Of a stretch of DNA of 64,000 nt, positions 10,690 to 23,155 are shown one piece after another. The position numbers and the translations under genes are program-made. The DNA comes from Gymnothorax reevesii (lineage: Eukaryota > Chordata > Actinopteri > Anguilliformes > Muraenidae). The first letter of the stretch is position 1, and each line of letters begins with the position of its first letter. The stretch covers positions 73,123,367 through 73,187,366 of the forward strand of contig CM056580.1 of NCBI GenBank assembly GCA_029721435.1. The letters run 5' to 3'. A model generated the notes under the pieces. It was not told where the DNA came from, did no database searches, and saw nothing but the letters and a program-made list of their open reading frames with translations.

Positions 10690-11280
10690 TTCCACAATGA
10701 GAACAGCATGCCAAAAATCAAACATGGTGGTGGTAGTGTGATCTGGGGCTGCTTTGCTGCTTCAGGACCTGGGCAATTTACCATAATTGATGGGACTGTG
10801 AATACTACACTCTGCCAGAAACTCCTGGATAAAAAAAGTCTGGCCATCAGTTTGGGACTTACAGTTCAGACGCTGTTGAGTTATGACCTGAAGCACACGA
10901 GCAAATCCACACCTGAGTGTCTCAAATGAAAACAAAATAAATGTTTTGGAATGGTCCAAAACGATCTTAAATATAGCTGAATTAAAACAATCCTGCAAAG
11001 ATCAGAGGGCCAAAATTCCTTCACAGTGATTTAAAAGGCCTATTTGTGATTTATCACAAATGTTTGATTGCAGCGGTTGTCACCACAGGTGGCACAACCA
11101 GTTACTATGTATGGTGGTGCAATTTTCTTCACATTGGTTTGGAATTACTCTTTAACTTCAATAAATGAAAAGATCATTTAAAATGCTGCAGTTTGTGTTA
11201 ACTTGCATTGTCTTTGTTGTTTGTCTTATACTAAAATTGGTTTGATGATCTGAAACAAGTAAGAATGACAAATTCTGTGT
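10690..11280 (+). pseudogene. Tc1-like transposase remnant with 3' flank
   Basis: Translation of about 10700-10930 gives MPKIKHGGGSVIWGCFAASG, GQFTIIDGTVN and, further on, DLKHTSKSTPECLK followed by a stop: the middle and catalytic-core region of a Tc1-like transposase, with the second Asp in DLKHTS. The usual stretch between these blocks is shortened. After a stop the downstream part shows the 3' flank of the family, with GGTGGCACAACCAGTTA near 11090 and TTTGATGATCTGAAACA near 11240. Different Tc1 family from that at 8585. Inactive. Confidence 0.72.
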
Positions 11281-14200
11281 CAGTTAATTTAAGGCTGCCT
11301 ATCATTCAGTAGTTGACAAACCATCAGAGGTGAGAACTTTTCAATTGATGCATTTAATAGGCTTTTTTTATGATAGAAAAATACATTAAGTTCAAGGAAA
11401 AGAAAATTATATTAAGTCTGCAGACAAAAGCATAAAGTAATGGATGGTGGCAGCTTGAGTCAACATCTGTTTGAGAAATTCCTTTGAGAAACACTGCACT
11501 TGTTTTTCATGGGTGTTTCAGATTTGGCCTCCAGTTTATGCATTTCTCCTCCCATTAAAGAAGATCATGGCCCTGTACTTTCATTTCAAAGCTGGTTTAT
11601 TTTCTGTCATGAAAGAGATGGTAGATTAGAGGGTTCTTTTATTGATTTGCCTGTCCAGAGAGATTTACGTTGCTTATATCACTGCCTATGTACAGCTCAT
11701 GTGCAGAGTAGGGAAATTAAGTCAATCATTTAGGTAAAACAATTTTACTTCAGGGTGCAATAGCAAAACCTTCAATAAGCCATTTAGTTAACCTCTGCTC
11801 TTTACTATAATTCATAAATATTAGCCCTACAGTACATCAACAATGATATGCATATCTAAATCCCTTCACTACTCTCTCTGGAATAATGATGAATTAAAAT
11901 GGCTTACCTGGCTCTTAGGATTACAACTGTCTGTATATATGTCATTGAGCATTCTTTCGCTGGGATGTGGTAAAATAGTGGTATGATGGTTGGGCAACTG
12001 GACTTGCGACCTAAAAATACTCATGGCTGCTCTACGCTTGGGTACCACACAGTGCTTAGTTTGCATTTTGAGCTGATACATATACATTATTATTTAACTT
12101 TTCTCATTTGTGTTCAAATATTTCTGGATATGACTGTACATTATGTAATGTACAACTGGAACAAAGGAAGTTGAAATCAGAAAAGACTCAGAAATACACA
12201 ATATGTCTGACAAAGGCATGCCAACATTATCACTTTTTAGCTCAGAAAGTGCAGATCATTCCATTGTCATGCCGAGCAGTGCATGATAGTCTTTGTAAAG
12301 GATTTGCTGGTAATACAACAGTATAAGATGTGAAAACCTGGACTGGTAATCCTCTGATAATGAAAGGCCACCCTTCAGTATACAATGCAAAAAAAGGGGG
12401 GGAAAGCCTATTTTATGACTCAAGAAATGTATCCTCTTTTGGTGCAGTGACAAAGATTTGCTGTCCATTTCATTTTGAATCCCTCTCCATCTTAAGTTTG
12501 CTCACAAGTGCTCAGTTTCTTCACCTGCAACTGGGCAGCTCTGTTTACATAATTAAGAGTCAACTGGGGCTTCATTAGGACCTTTAATCTGTCCTAGTCA
12601 AAGTCCAACAGCATTTTTGAGTAATAACCAAAGAGATATCAAGACCTGTTACATGAGGTGCTATTTTTTCCAACTACAATGCAAAATGAAATTCAGACCT
12701 TGACTTTCTCTGAAAAAATTGTGCATACTCTAATCTGATTTTCTTTCAGAAAAGAGTGTAGCATAGAATATCTAACAGTATCACACCAGTTATGATACAT
12801 TACAAATGATCAAAAATAGTTGATAAGAAGAAGGCAAATCATATTTTCACAGTGCTGAGCTGTCATGGACTCCATAGAAGCAAATGTTTCCGCTAATGAA
12901 ACTAAAATTCAAGATTACAGATCACGATAAATCATTGCAACATTTGCATGGCGATGCAGTGTTTTTACAATCATGTCCAAAAATTATGCAGAATTATGAT
13001 TTTTTTTCGTTACTATGAGCTGACTTTTTTAGGCCTAGGTTGCATTATCTAAGCCAACATTGGGTAATCACTATGATAGCAAACATATTCTAGTTACGCT
13101 CATTGTGATGTAAGGCTGATACGTCAGCTTTTGAAATTATTAGTGTTCAAAAATATATCCAAAGATCAATTGCAAGAAATTAACAAAAATAAGCTGTTTA
13201 TTGTCTGGCACAATATGCATGTTGTCACCTAAATATTGTGGGTGACAACCCTAAACTGGTCTGCTTGTAATTTTCCAAAAAAGGGCCAGAGAATGTAGAA
13301 CATTGATTAACTTTCATATATGGTAAAAACATCTTGGGCCTTAAGAGCAAAATATATTTTAGATCAACTGTGTGGTGCATACATATTCAAAAACATATTT
13401 TCAACATGACTCAATTTGATAAATGGGCCCCCAGCAGTTTATACAGTGTTCATTTGAATTTAGAATTTCCTTTAAAACAACAAAAGTACAACAGACCTTG
13501 AACTGGTTTCAGGTGCCCAAGGCTCATCAATGAATGAATGAAGGCTATGAAGGCTGTCCCATCTGGTCCGAACTGACAGAGGCACAACTGTGGCAGCAGT
13601 CACTGAGCATTTCAATAATATTTACATAATGAATGTGTCTCAACATGCAGTGCATCATTGCCTGCTGAGTATTGCAAATCTGTCCCTTGATATGACTTTG
13701 GGTTTCCATTCAGCATTCCATTGGATTTATTTCAGCATTCATTTACCATTTACTAGACCTCTACTTTGTTCCGCATATCAATTTGCCTCCGTCACAAGTC
13801 ACTACCACAAACATCGGTCAAAGCGTTGCACAGTCAGACAGTTCGGTCTTTATCCCTGGCCTGAAATTCAAGCTGGAATTTAGTCAGCTGGAATAGGTCG
13901 GCTATATCGTCATGAGTCTGAAGTGGAAGCAGATATTAAAAACTCAATGCAATGTCAATATGATGAAAAATAAAAAATTATAAAGTCATTTTGGTGCTAT
14001 CCATTCAGCAAAAGTGGGAGCTAATATAACAATGGTGTCTGGGGAACTGAAAATCGATGATGCACGTGAAAATAATGATTGGTCTTGACCTGTTTTCAGT
14101 CGTTTAATTAAATTGACTTAACATGAACTCCAAAAACAGTTGGAATCATCAGGTGTAGCCAGTTCTGCCTGTTGAGATAAAACGGGCACTCATAAACCGT

Positions 14201-15298
14201 GATCTATTTTCAGTCAGTTTCCTTGATGAACATGTTTTCTAATGATAAAAATAAGCCATTGAAAATTAAATGAGTTAAATGCACACCTTCCTTCCTAATG
14301 CCATGTTGCTACAATTAAAAGAGAAAATGATTTATTCACTTTACAAAACAAGATAAACTGCAACATTAACTTCGATTTTTGCTTTAGGCACATCCTGCTC
14401 TATCAAATCTTAGCTTCATGATTGTCTAATTACAACAAAGAGAGCAAAAATTAGCAACAAAAATTTGCAAATGAATAATTGTGACTGAAATGGAATTTAC
14501 TGTCGAAATGACGCGTTCTTGAGGAAACTCGTCGAATCTGATAATGTTGAGTGCTTTTGGAGATAACAAAATGTTACACTATATTAATGATCGCAAACAG
14601 TTTGAGACCCATAATTATTTTCAAGGGATGTTCAGCGCTTCACCAATTTTTATTTCACCATCCGTAACTGGTGTACAGTACTTGTATGGCCAGGGCCTTG
14701 TCTGTAGCGTTGCTAGCTGCAGCTTGCTTAGGTTTACAAGGTTACATTGACATTTGACCAAGTTTAATTTTTGCTGACTGACGTGATGATGCATATTTTG
14801 ACTTGCAAAGTTGCATCAACCTTAGCTATTACATATGGTCTGTTATGCATGCTAGCTGCCTCTCACAGCCCAGTAATGTAAAACAAATTTGTAAGTACAG
14901 CATGCAGCAATGAGATGGTAGTTTCAGGTCATAATCTATGCTGCAAGTAAGCATGAAATGGCTACCTTTCATGTTGCACAAAAAAGAAAAATCTATATGT
15001 AGATGCACTTTTTCCATACACTGACTGCACCAGCAAACTTCATTTCGTGAAGGGATGTATGCGGTCAGAAAACATTTGTGGTAAGTAAACTTTTTCAATG
15101 GGTTAGCCTTGGGAAGTTAAGCACACATAAATTGGGTAAAAATTTCCGCTTATTTCTCAAAGTAGTGATTTCACAGAAAAAATATGCAATAAATAAATAA
15201 ATAAATAAAATAAGTATACATATTTACAAGTAAAAATGAACAAAATTATTTAAATTACATGGGCCCTTTAAAGACAGAAGCACGTAAATTAAGTATCT
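11281..15298. other. Long stretch without recognised gene or repeat
   Basis: About 4 kb of AT-rich DNA with only short open frames (for example 11500-11733 +, 13590-13883 +, 14829-15098 -), none recognisable. An AAAT microsatellite lies at about 15186-15210. This is the longest stretch in the window with no visible transposon and may include host non-coding sequence. Confidence 0.4.
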
Positions 15299-16319
15299 GG
15301 GCTGCACTCCAATCCTAAAAAAATGCTTGCTTTGTTCACTCGCCCTCCAATCGAGAGGGGAATCCCCAAAAAATCCTGGATGTAAGATGGCTGCCACTTG
15401 TAGGGTCGTTCCAATACAGTTTTGTTGAGGGAAGGGCGCATTTGCATTTGCTCAAGCCCTTGATTATCCTCCTGCAAACTAAGCCAACAACGAACATCCC
15501 TCCAAGCTTTGATATTGCTCAGGATGCTTTGCTCATTCTCCCTCGGTCAAAATTTCACACACGCCATTTTTTTCTGCTGGGAAAAGGGGGAATTGTGGCA
15601 GGAAAAGTACCATACAAATGTAAAAATTGTATACGAGTAGTGTTTCATTTATGACAGAGTTATATGCAAATAGGGAAGTTTGGGGGTGAGGGGCATTGGT
15701 TTCACATTATTTTTAAGCCTTTGACTTCACGTTAATTTTTGCTGTAGCTAGCCTATAGCATCTGCGTGGACTGTTGCGGAGCTAAAAGCCGCTTTCGCAC
15801 CGAAGGCGAAACAAATTTTTCGCGCGAGAGATTACATTCGAAGTCAATACAAAGACGGGAATGCACACGAAGCACGTGTATTCGCGTCTTTGCATTGACT
15901 TTGAATGCAATATGTCATGCGAAATATTCGTTTTTCGTCTGGGGTGAAAGCAGCTTTATTTTCCCATACAACAGTCACAAGTGCCACATCGATCAAACGA
16001 GCACGCCGTCTTCTACTTGCCATAAACATGCGATACGCTTCCGTGTGAACTGTAAAAAGTAAAACATACAGGCAACTTACTCACTCGGCTCCATGGTAAC
16101 ACAAGCTTCCCATTGGCTTGTTGACAAATGTTGAAGTGCGGAAGAAACGCAGCGAGGGTTGTTCCAATCCGATTTCCCACAACCCTCCCTCGAAGTCCCC
16201 TCTATTGCCCTCCCTCGCTTGGGAAGGGCTTACTCGCCTGCTGCGTCACTCTGAGGGCTCACTCGACTGGAGGGAAGAAGTGAAGGGAGTATCTTATTAC
16301 GGATTGGAATGCAGCCCTG
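15299..16319. mobile_element. Non-autonomous DNA transposon with GGGCTGC ends
   Basis: GGGCTGCACTCCAATCC at 15299-15315 is the inverted partner of GGATTGGAATGCAGCCC ending at 16319, with one mismatch in 17. Subterminal CCCTCC and CCCTCGC clusters occur near both ends. No transposase is recognised and no clear target duplication is visible. An internal hairpin (15786-15955) probably represents a nested element. Confidence 0.72.
15786..15955. repeat. Long hairpin (about 75-bp arms)
   Basis: The left arm (AAGCCGCTTTCGCACC to TACAAAGACG) pairs with the right arm (CGTCTTTGCATTGACTTTGA to GGTGAAAGCAGCTTTAT) with scattered mismatches. A diverged copy of the right arm occurs at about 34795-34880 (GCGTCTTTGCATTGACTTTA). 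The pair suggests a dispersed foldback or MITE family. Confidence 0.75.
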
Positions 16320-16622
16320 ATCTTCAAGGGGGAGCAAAGAAATGCTGGATCTGGTCTTAATGGTTTTAGATGGCTCTTAAAGGTTGATTATGGAGAATGC
16401 ATATTAAAAGCTATATTTTTTCAAAAATAATACATCCATGGTGCGTTTAGAGGGGTGCAGAATAAAATTATTTCTTTCCCGTAAAAAAATATATTTAGTC
16501 GGAATTAAATAATTAAAAAAGTGGCGGTTGGACAATGACTTCCTGTTTACATAGTACAAGCCAATAATGGCGGGGGCATTGCGGGTTGCCAAATTAGTTG
16601 GCACTTTGTATGATTCATCACT

Positions 16623-17158
16623 TGACATTGTGCAGGCTGATCACTTGGCACACTCGGCAACGAACCTGGCAACCTGACTGCTGGAATTATTTTCTGTTGT
16701 TGCGACTATGTGTGATGGGCGTTGGTACGTGGATGCCAAGAGCAGTGGCCAGAAATAAAATGAAATCCAGCAACGTGCTGAGAGACTGAAACAGATAAAA
16801 AGCACGAGACTTGCGCTACCAAAGGACCTGATGCCGTCTGTGGTAACAAAACAGGCGAGCTCTAAAGAAAACAAAAGAAAAGGGAAATAAATCAAAGATT
16901 CCCTTACTTACTAACACTTATCCTGTTATGCAGCTAAGAACCTGACAATACTCTCTCTCTCAAAAGACCTTACCGGCTAAAGCGCCAAAGACACAGTGAC
17001 ACTCTAGCAACTCGAACGAGGTAGAACAGGAGCTTAAATAGAGTCCGGATAACGCCCCCAATTAATGCTAGCTGGCCCAGGAATCCGATGGCAAGCGAAA
17101 TGATATCGTCCCGGACGAGAGTAACAAAAAGAGCTTTCAAAGCTCCAAGACCATGACA
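16623..17158 (-). mobile_element. 3' LTR of the Ty3/gypsy chromovirus
   Basis: On the minus strand the segment starts TGTCATGGTCTTGGAGC, has GGACGATATCA and GGACTCTATTTAAGC (promoter box at plus 17033-17041), then GCTAGAGTGTC, and probably ends at CACAATGTCA near 16623. Immediately upstream on the minus strand is a purine tract (plus 17161-17173), as expected for second-strand priming. The right boundary is clear; the 16623 end is estimated. The LTR at 49804 shares the start and several blocks. Confidence 0.7.
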
Positions 17159-17169
17159 GGACTTCCCCC

Positions 17170-18440
17170 CCTCTATTATTTTTTTATTTTTATTTTATTA
17201 TTTTATTTATTAATAGTGACATGTTCCATACAAAAGCAATACATATCATTATCAATAACCACGGGAACCCAGCCCGAGCGGACTTATATGTCACTTCAAA
17301 CATAAAACAATAAAATCGTTAGCAGCTACAGCCAAAGTGAGAGTACAACAGCACACCCGTCTATAGAAGTATGTATAACAGGGCAGAAATGATATTATAT
17401 TATGTATTGTCGTACATGGATTTTCTTCTAATGTCGTATGCCTGAGTCAGAAATTTAGCAACCTTCTTATTTTCGTAGTTTAACCGATATATTAATTTTT
17501 TCTAAGTTCCATACCTTCAAACCACGGGTAACATTCATTTACTGACAAAAATAATATTTTACGCAAAACATCATATCTTACACATTCACACAAAAAATGA
17601 AACTCGTCTTCCACGGCTCTTCTATTGCACACAACACACAATCTTTCCTCAACCGGTTTACCTAACCAACGGAAGTTTCAATATTTAATGGCATAGTTCC
17701 CGATCTAAATTGTACTAGTAAGGACCGTTCATTTCGTGGCATATACCCTTCAAGATACTTCTCCAAAACAAACTCTGTTTTAAAGGTAAAATAAGTTCTA
17801 AGTTTGGGTTTAAATCCAATCGTATCACGCCATGTTTTTTCTGATCTTAATATCATATAATTTTGAACCATATTGATATCAACTGGACACATTTCATCAT
17901 AACAATATTCGACTTCGAATTCTTCAAAAATTTCTCTTACGTATGCACACCAATTGTTGTGACAGATTTCCCAATCCCAAAGTAATATTTTTTTCACTAA
18001 TCTGTCCTCCGGCATTAATACAAGTCTGTTCCATAAGCGTACTATATTTACCCATTTCCTATAGCGGGGCATACACCAAGCAAGTTCTCCATACAATGCA
18101 TGAGTTGGAGTAAATCTATTCACCCCAAGAAAAAATAGCATGGCCCTCTTTTGTACCTTATCGGTATTTTCAAAACCACCATATCCCCACACTCCAGAAC
18201 AATAATCCAAAATGGGAATAACACCCGTATCAAACAATTTCTTAAAAGTATGATACGTTATGTTGTGAAAGTTTTTAAACTTTGCAATAATACCACCCGG
18301 AGCTCGACCTCCCGAATCCAATAAATAATCTACAGCAGGTTTAAAATTCAAAAATTCATCCAAGTAAATACCAAGGTACTTGTACCTATCAACAATATCC
18401 AAAGTAATACCACCATAGCAGAAGTGAAAGTCGGTCTTAG
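17170..18440 (-). pseudogene. 5'-truncated LINE inserted in the chromovirus
   Basis: The minus strand carries the C-terminal part of a non-LTR reverse transcriptase ORF. Translation from about 18437 begins [16 protein letters not shown], then [10 protein letters not shown] (thumb region), then VIPILDYCSGVWGYGGF. After a one-base frameshift near 17670 the frame continues into a CX2CX9HX4C zinc motif (about 17590-17650), a common ending of LINE ORFs. The catalytic palm (YxDD) and endonuclease are missing, as in typical 5' truncation. The 3' end is an A- and T-rich AATAAATAAAATAATAAAAT tail at about 17172-17215. It lies between the chromovirus chromodomain and its polypurine tract. Clade uncertain; it resembles I-group LINEs. 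Confidence 0.75.
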
Positions 18441-18968
18441 GCTTACGTCTATTCTGGAAGACGTAGGGACAGCTCCAGAAGTCCCCAAGGAACCCCACGT
18501 ACGAAACTCCGAAATTAGTGAGGGGTCCAAAATGTCAGGCGAAGGGACCCAGCACCACTCCTCGGGACCATATCCCTCCCAGTCTACAAGGAACTGGACC
18601 CCCCGACCTACACGCCTCTCGGCCAGAATACGGCGCACGGTATATACCAGCCCCCCCTCCACCATTTGTGGCGCCGGTGGAGGCGTGTCGGCAGGTGCCA
18701 GGACACTGGTGCTAACTGGCTTAATTCGAGAGACATGGAATGACAGATGTATGCGTAAAGATCTCGGGAGTTTCAGCTGGACCATGACTGGATTGATCTT
18801 CAGCACTATTTTGAATGGGCCGATATAGCGGAGTGGCAGTTTTCTGGATTCTACCTTCAACGGGAGGTCCCGGGTAGACAGCCAAACTCTCTGCCCAACC
18901 CGATAAGCCGGGGCCAAACGACGCCTTCTATCAGCAAAGGATTTCTGTTTGCGCCCCGAGTGCAACAA
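18441..18968 (-). pseudogene. Gypsy integrase C-terminus with chromodomain
   Basis: The minus-strand translation has [20 protein letters not shown] and [15 protein letters not shown], the GPF/Y module of Ty3/gypsy integrases, then a chromodomain at about 18504-18641 ([34 protein letters not shown]) with the aromatic residues used to bind methylated histone tails. This identifies a chromovirus; the chromodomain is thought to steer integration into heterochromatin. Reading continues into the inserted LINE at about 18440, which replaces the natural end. Upstream, the frame is broken between this part and the integrase core. Confidence 0.9.
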
Positions 18969-19064
18969 TGAAAAACGGACCTTGGTCCAAACCGACCGAC
19001 AGCGCCGAATGAACTGATTGACTGAGGGAATCTCGGAATGGTTCTCAGTCTCCGGAAATAATGT

Positions 19065-19997
19065 GGGCTAGTAACCCACTTGGGCCTCAAACGGGGAAAG
19101 CCCCGTGGAGGAATTACACAAAGAGTTATGGGCATATTCGGCCCAAGCTAAAAATCGACTCCACGATGAGAGATTATCCTCCGCCAAACATCGAAGAGTG
19201 TTTTCAAGAGACTGATTTGTCCGCTCCGTTTGCCCGTTGGTCTCCGGGTGAAAACCTGAGGAGAGACTCACTGTGGCCCCCAACTGCTAACAAAAAGCCT
19301 GCCAGAATCTGGCCGTGAATTGAGGACCTCGGTCAGAGACGACATCCTGCGGAAGCCTATGTAAACGGAACCCGTTTTTAACTACAAGATGTGCTGTCTC
19401 CCGCGCCGAAAGCAGCTTTGGTAGCACTACAAAATGAGCCGCTTTTCAAAACCGGTCAAACGCTACCAAAATGACAGTGTTGCCGTCAGATACTGGCAGC
19501 CCCGTAATAAAATCAAGCGCGATGTGAGACCAAGGGCGCCTGGGAACGGGCAAAGGTCGCAGCAGGCCAGAGGGAGGTAGGTCGGAAGTTTTATTTCTGG
19601 AACATATGCGACAGGCCGCAACAAACTCCCGAATGTCCTTCATCATATCCGGCCACCAAAGCCGTTGGGCAAGGAACTGCTTGGTCCGATGGGCCCCCGG
19701 GTGCCCAGCCAAGCGGGAAGAGTGTCCCCACTGTAGGGCCCTCAACCTAACCCCAAGCGGAACAAATAAACAGCCAGGAGGCTCCCCCCCAGGAACGGGA
19801 TCGGTTTTCAATGTCTCCTGAACCACCACCTCAACCTCCCATTGAATAGGTGCCACGCTCTGGGCAGAAGGAATAACAGGCTCTGGGGTAGGATTGCTAT
19901 CCGTGCGATCGTACATACGTGATAGGGGGTCAGGCCAAAAAATATTTTTAGAGCCCGGGCGGTACGTGAGTGTAAAATTAAAGCGGTTAAAAAACAA
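19065..19997 (-). pseudogene. Gypsy chromovirus integrase zinc-binding and catalytic core
   Basis: The minus strand encodes the end of the RNase H linker (YRPGSKNIFWPDPLSRMY), the integrase zinc-binding domain (GHPGAHRTKQFLAQRLWWPD, CRICSRNKT) and the DDE core. The catalytic residues are visible: Asp in IALDFITGLP, Asp in [13 protein letters not shown] and Glu in [12 protein letters not shown]. Stops after VAFDRF (about 19446) and near 19290 break the core, so the enzyme could not be made. Integrase would insert the reverse-transcribed element into chromatin. Same element as the chromodomain and RNase H segments beside it. Confidence 0.9.
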
Positions 19998-20000
19998 TGA

Positions 20001-20640
20001 CTATCGCGCCTGCCGGGAATTACGCCGTTTGGTCTGCAAAATATATTGGAGGTTTTTATGGTCGGTCCAAACCACGAAAGGGTGCTCAGCTCCCTCCAAC
20101 CAGTGGCGCCACTCCTCGAGCGCCAGCTTGACCGCTATTAACTCCCGGTCACCAAAACTATAATTGCGTTTGGCGGCGGACAAAGACCGGGAGAAGTACG
20201 CACATGGGTGAAGTTTATTATCCCAACGAGGGCGCTGGGACAGAAAAGCACCCACGCCCTCCTGCGAAGCATCTACCTCCATGACAAATGGGAGGGAGGG
20301 GTCAGGCAGAACCAAAATTTTTTTAATTCCTGAAAGGCAGCATCAGCTGCAGGAGACTAATAAAACGCTAAGGAGGTATTCTTTTTAGTGAGCGCAATAA
20401 TGGGGGCAGCAACCACGCTAAAATTACAAATAAACCTCCTATAAAAATTCGCAAAGCCCAGAAAATATTGGACCTCTTTAACATTCTGCGGTGCAGACCA
20501 ATTCCTGACCGCAGCCACCTTTTCCGGGTCCATCCACACCGACCCCTTAGAAACAATGAATCCCAAGAATGAGACAGTTTCGGCGTGGAAAACACATTTC
20601 TCGGCTTTAACATAAAGTTTGCCATTGAGCAGGGCTCAAT
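20001..20640 (-). pseudogene. Gypsy reverse transcriptase thumb and RNase H
   Basis: From 20640 downwards the minus strand encodes the RT thumb or connection (LYVKAEKCVFHAETVSFLGF, LGFANFYRRFICNF), then after a stop or shift near 20330-20360 the RNase H domain (20001-20315). RNase H acidic residues are visible in [28 protein letters not shown] and [11 protein letters not shown] fingers and palm, protease and gag are absent: homology stops near 20640, so the provirus is truncated at its 5' side. RNase H joins the integrase region at 19997 through another frameshift. Confidence 0.9.
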
Positions 20641-21170
20641 GATCTTGAGACACAAGATGTTGGCATTCTGCTCAGATTCCATAATCAACCACTAACTGAT
20701 TTAGAATGTTTTCAGTTTCAAAGAGTACATTTAGAATGCGAAACATCGAATTACAAAGACTGGCCTGAAATGGAATCACTTGTAGGACAAACGAACAAAT
20801 ATTTACCATCTTATGAGCTACAGGAATTCATAATCTTTGAAAAACATTAGGAAAATGTCTGATAAATATGTGATACAATGAACAATAATGCCAAATCAAA
20901 ACAAACTGACCAGTCGTTCTACTGATAAGACTTCGCAGATGAGCAAAGCTTGGTTGCTATTAATAATATTTGAAGAGGGGCAGTTGCACACTCGCAGTCA
21001 TGATACAATAGTTATTTTATTGCCAAAATGAACAGTTTTTTGACATTATTCTTCTTCTGGGCATTGAGGGATGATTTAATACCTTGAAAAAGACTCACAT
21101 TGAAACCATTGGTAATTTAAAGAAATGATCATTATTGCATCGTGGCTACTAGTAGGCGACTGCCATTCAC
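20641..21170. other. No recognised feature
   Basis: AT-rich DNA between the broken chromovirus end and the Harbinger-like element. No LTR, coding motif or repeat recognised. Confidence 0.4.
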
Positions 21171-21459
21171 TTAGGGGTCTATTCTCCCATTAGCGCGTAA
21201 GTCTTTTTTTACGCGCTTCGAGTTAAGCGCTTTTGAGTTACGCGTATTCTCCCCTACTCGCTTCGATCACGCCCACAGCGCTTAACTTCAGAATGTAGGC
21301 GGCCGTATGAAAGAGGTGTGACTGATCCAAAAGAGAGGCAGACTCTGTACAAAGCTCATTGATTATGGCTATCAGGAAAACATGGAAAAAGGATTTTCTG
21401 ATCAACCATGAAAACGCATTTGTGGTCCATGGAAAACGCAATCCAGACTTTAAATTTGA

Positions 21460-21690
21460 ATATCGTCGGCCTGCTGATAAAACCTCGTATCTCCAAACTA
21501 ATAAGAAACGAAAACTCGTATGTCCACTAGGCTATTCTTACATGCAAAATTAAACATTTTTATTTTAAACTATATTTATCCATTTATTTTATTATAATAA
21601 TAATAATAATTTTATTTTATATTTATTTTTTATTTTCCTGTGAAGTTTGTCATTGTGAAGATACTAGGTTTTATATGCCGCTGTAATAGT
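21460..21690. repeat. Foldback module shared with the element at 27.3-29.4 kb
   Basis: GAATATCGTCGGCCTGCTGA starts the left arm. The right side contains CCTGTGAAGTTTGTC and GATACTAGGTTTTATA, the approximate complement of the left arm. The segment also contains ACATGCAAAATTAAAC. The same order and arms occur at 27583-27846. It could be an intron or a MITE carried by both Harbinger elements. Confidence 0.7.
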
Positions 21691-21772
21691 AGGCCGTACC
21701 AATTACAAGACGTAATTCAGACATCTCTTTATTTATCCCCTGCTGCGCGATTAGCGCGAAGCGGGGGATATA

Positions 21773-22322
21773 CAGTGCCCGGCCAAAAAAAAAAGTCGCT
21801 CACTCAAATATTTAGTTGGAACCCCTGTGGCAGTGCATATTCGTCTCGTCATTGTTTTGACAACTATATGCAATGCCAGAACATTTATCTTCTATCAGAA
21901 ATGCCATAATTTTTGGCCGAGATCTTATCCTCTCGACATAATGGTTGAACCACTCGGTGGTCTTTCTTGAGCACATCCCAGTAACTTTTAATATGTTTAA
22001 GGTCAGGACTTTGTGGTGGCAAATTTGTTTGTGAAAATGATTCCTCATACTTGTTTTTGTCATTCATGGTTTTCTTTGCAAAATACAAGCCAGTAACTTA
22101 CCCGTTCTGAAATAATGTAGGCCTAACATCTTTTCCACCATCAAGGAATGTGTCTTCCGACATGATTTTTTAAGAAATGAGTAGCAACACGCTTCATCAG
22201 TCAGGGTTAAAATGATTATTTCCAGCTGAAACATATTAATAACCGCAATAATGATCCAATTATAGAATTCGTTCATTAGTTTCCAAACGGTGACTTTTTT
22301 TTTTTTTTTTGGCCGGGCAGTG
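21773..22322 (-). mobile_element. Internally deleted Tc1-like element nested in the Harbinger-like element
   Basis: TACAGTGCCCGGCC and its complement GGCCGGGCAGTGTA bound the element, each next to a homopolymer A or T run, with TA at both borders (21771-21772, 22323-22324). The minus strand retains the start of a transposase (MSEDTFLDGGKDV at about 22160) joined by deletion to the region with LPPQSPDLKHIKSYWDVLKK, the area that normally holds the catalytic Glu. It belongs to the same family as the larger fossil at 59.3-60.8 kb. About 550 bp and unable to encode an active enzyme. Confidence 0.85.
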
Positions 22323-23155
22323 TAGCATTGGGCTCCGTCCGTATACGGACACATAAAATTGTGGCGGCGGGGAATATGTTAGTGACAAACACTTGTTATT
22401 TCTTACTCTTGCCACCATGGCATTAAAGCTATGCATACAAACAAATTGCCGCGATAATGAAATAATTAATAAAGAATTTTATTAAAAAATTCTCAATCTG
22501 CGCAATCAGATCATTGAAAATGTGCCCCTCCTACACCAGCCTGTTTGTTCCGTGGAAGACAGGGAAGAAGACAAAGGGAACATTCTAGTCACACAAAGAC
22601 AATCAAAGACAGTTTATATGATCTCATTTAGTAATTGCGCACTTGAAAACTACTCTGATGTCAGGTTTGCAACTAAAGGACATGGAAACGCTTTAACAAG
22701 GATTCTTACCCCGCACGCGGTCATCTCCCCGCCCCGAAACCGCCTCAGTAATGACAGAATTCCATATCCATAGCCTATCATCCTATTTGATTTGAGCGAC
22801 ACATTCACTTGAACTTGTGCCTAATACTTTATTATAATCAATTATCCCATTTACTGATAATGATTCTTCCCATGTCGGCTATTCTTTAAAGGCTAAAATT
22901 GATTAACAAATGGATAGTGCTTTGGTATTTGCCAGGGTAGGGCTCAATCTAGAGAAGCCTATATTTAATATCTTTAGTCACACATTAAATTACACAGTAT
23001 TACCAATGGCAAAAAATTACTAGGACTCGAGTTAGTTAATACAGATATCCTCAATTAGAAAATCAATCCCCTCACTCGTGAGGATATCACAACTTTTTAG
23101 ATTATCACGAACATACAGGGCAGTCGCATTTGTTAATAGAACATGGAAGACAATG

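Noticed and set aside
17662..18498. Single 278-residue host protein
   Set aside because: The first about 20 residues are gypsy sequence read out of frame, and the rest is the LINE RT C-terminal part. It is a chimeric reading frame across an insertion junction.
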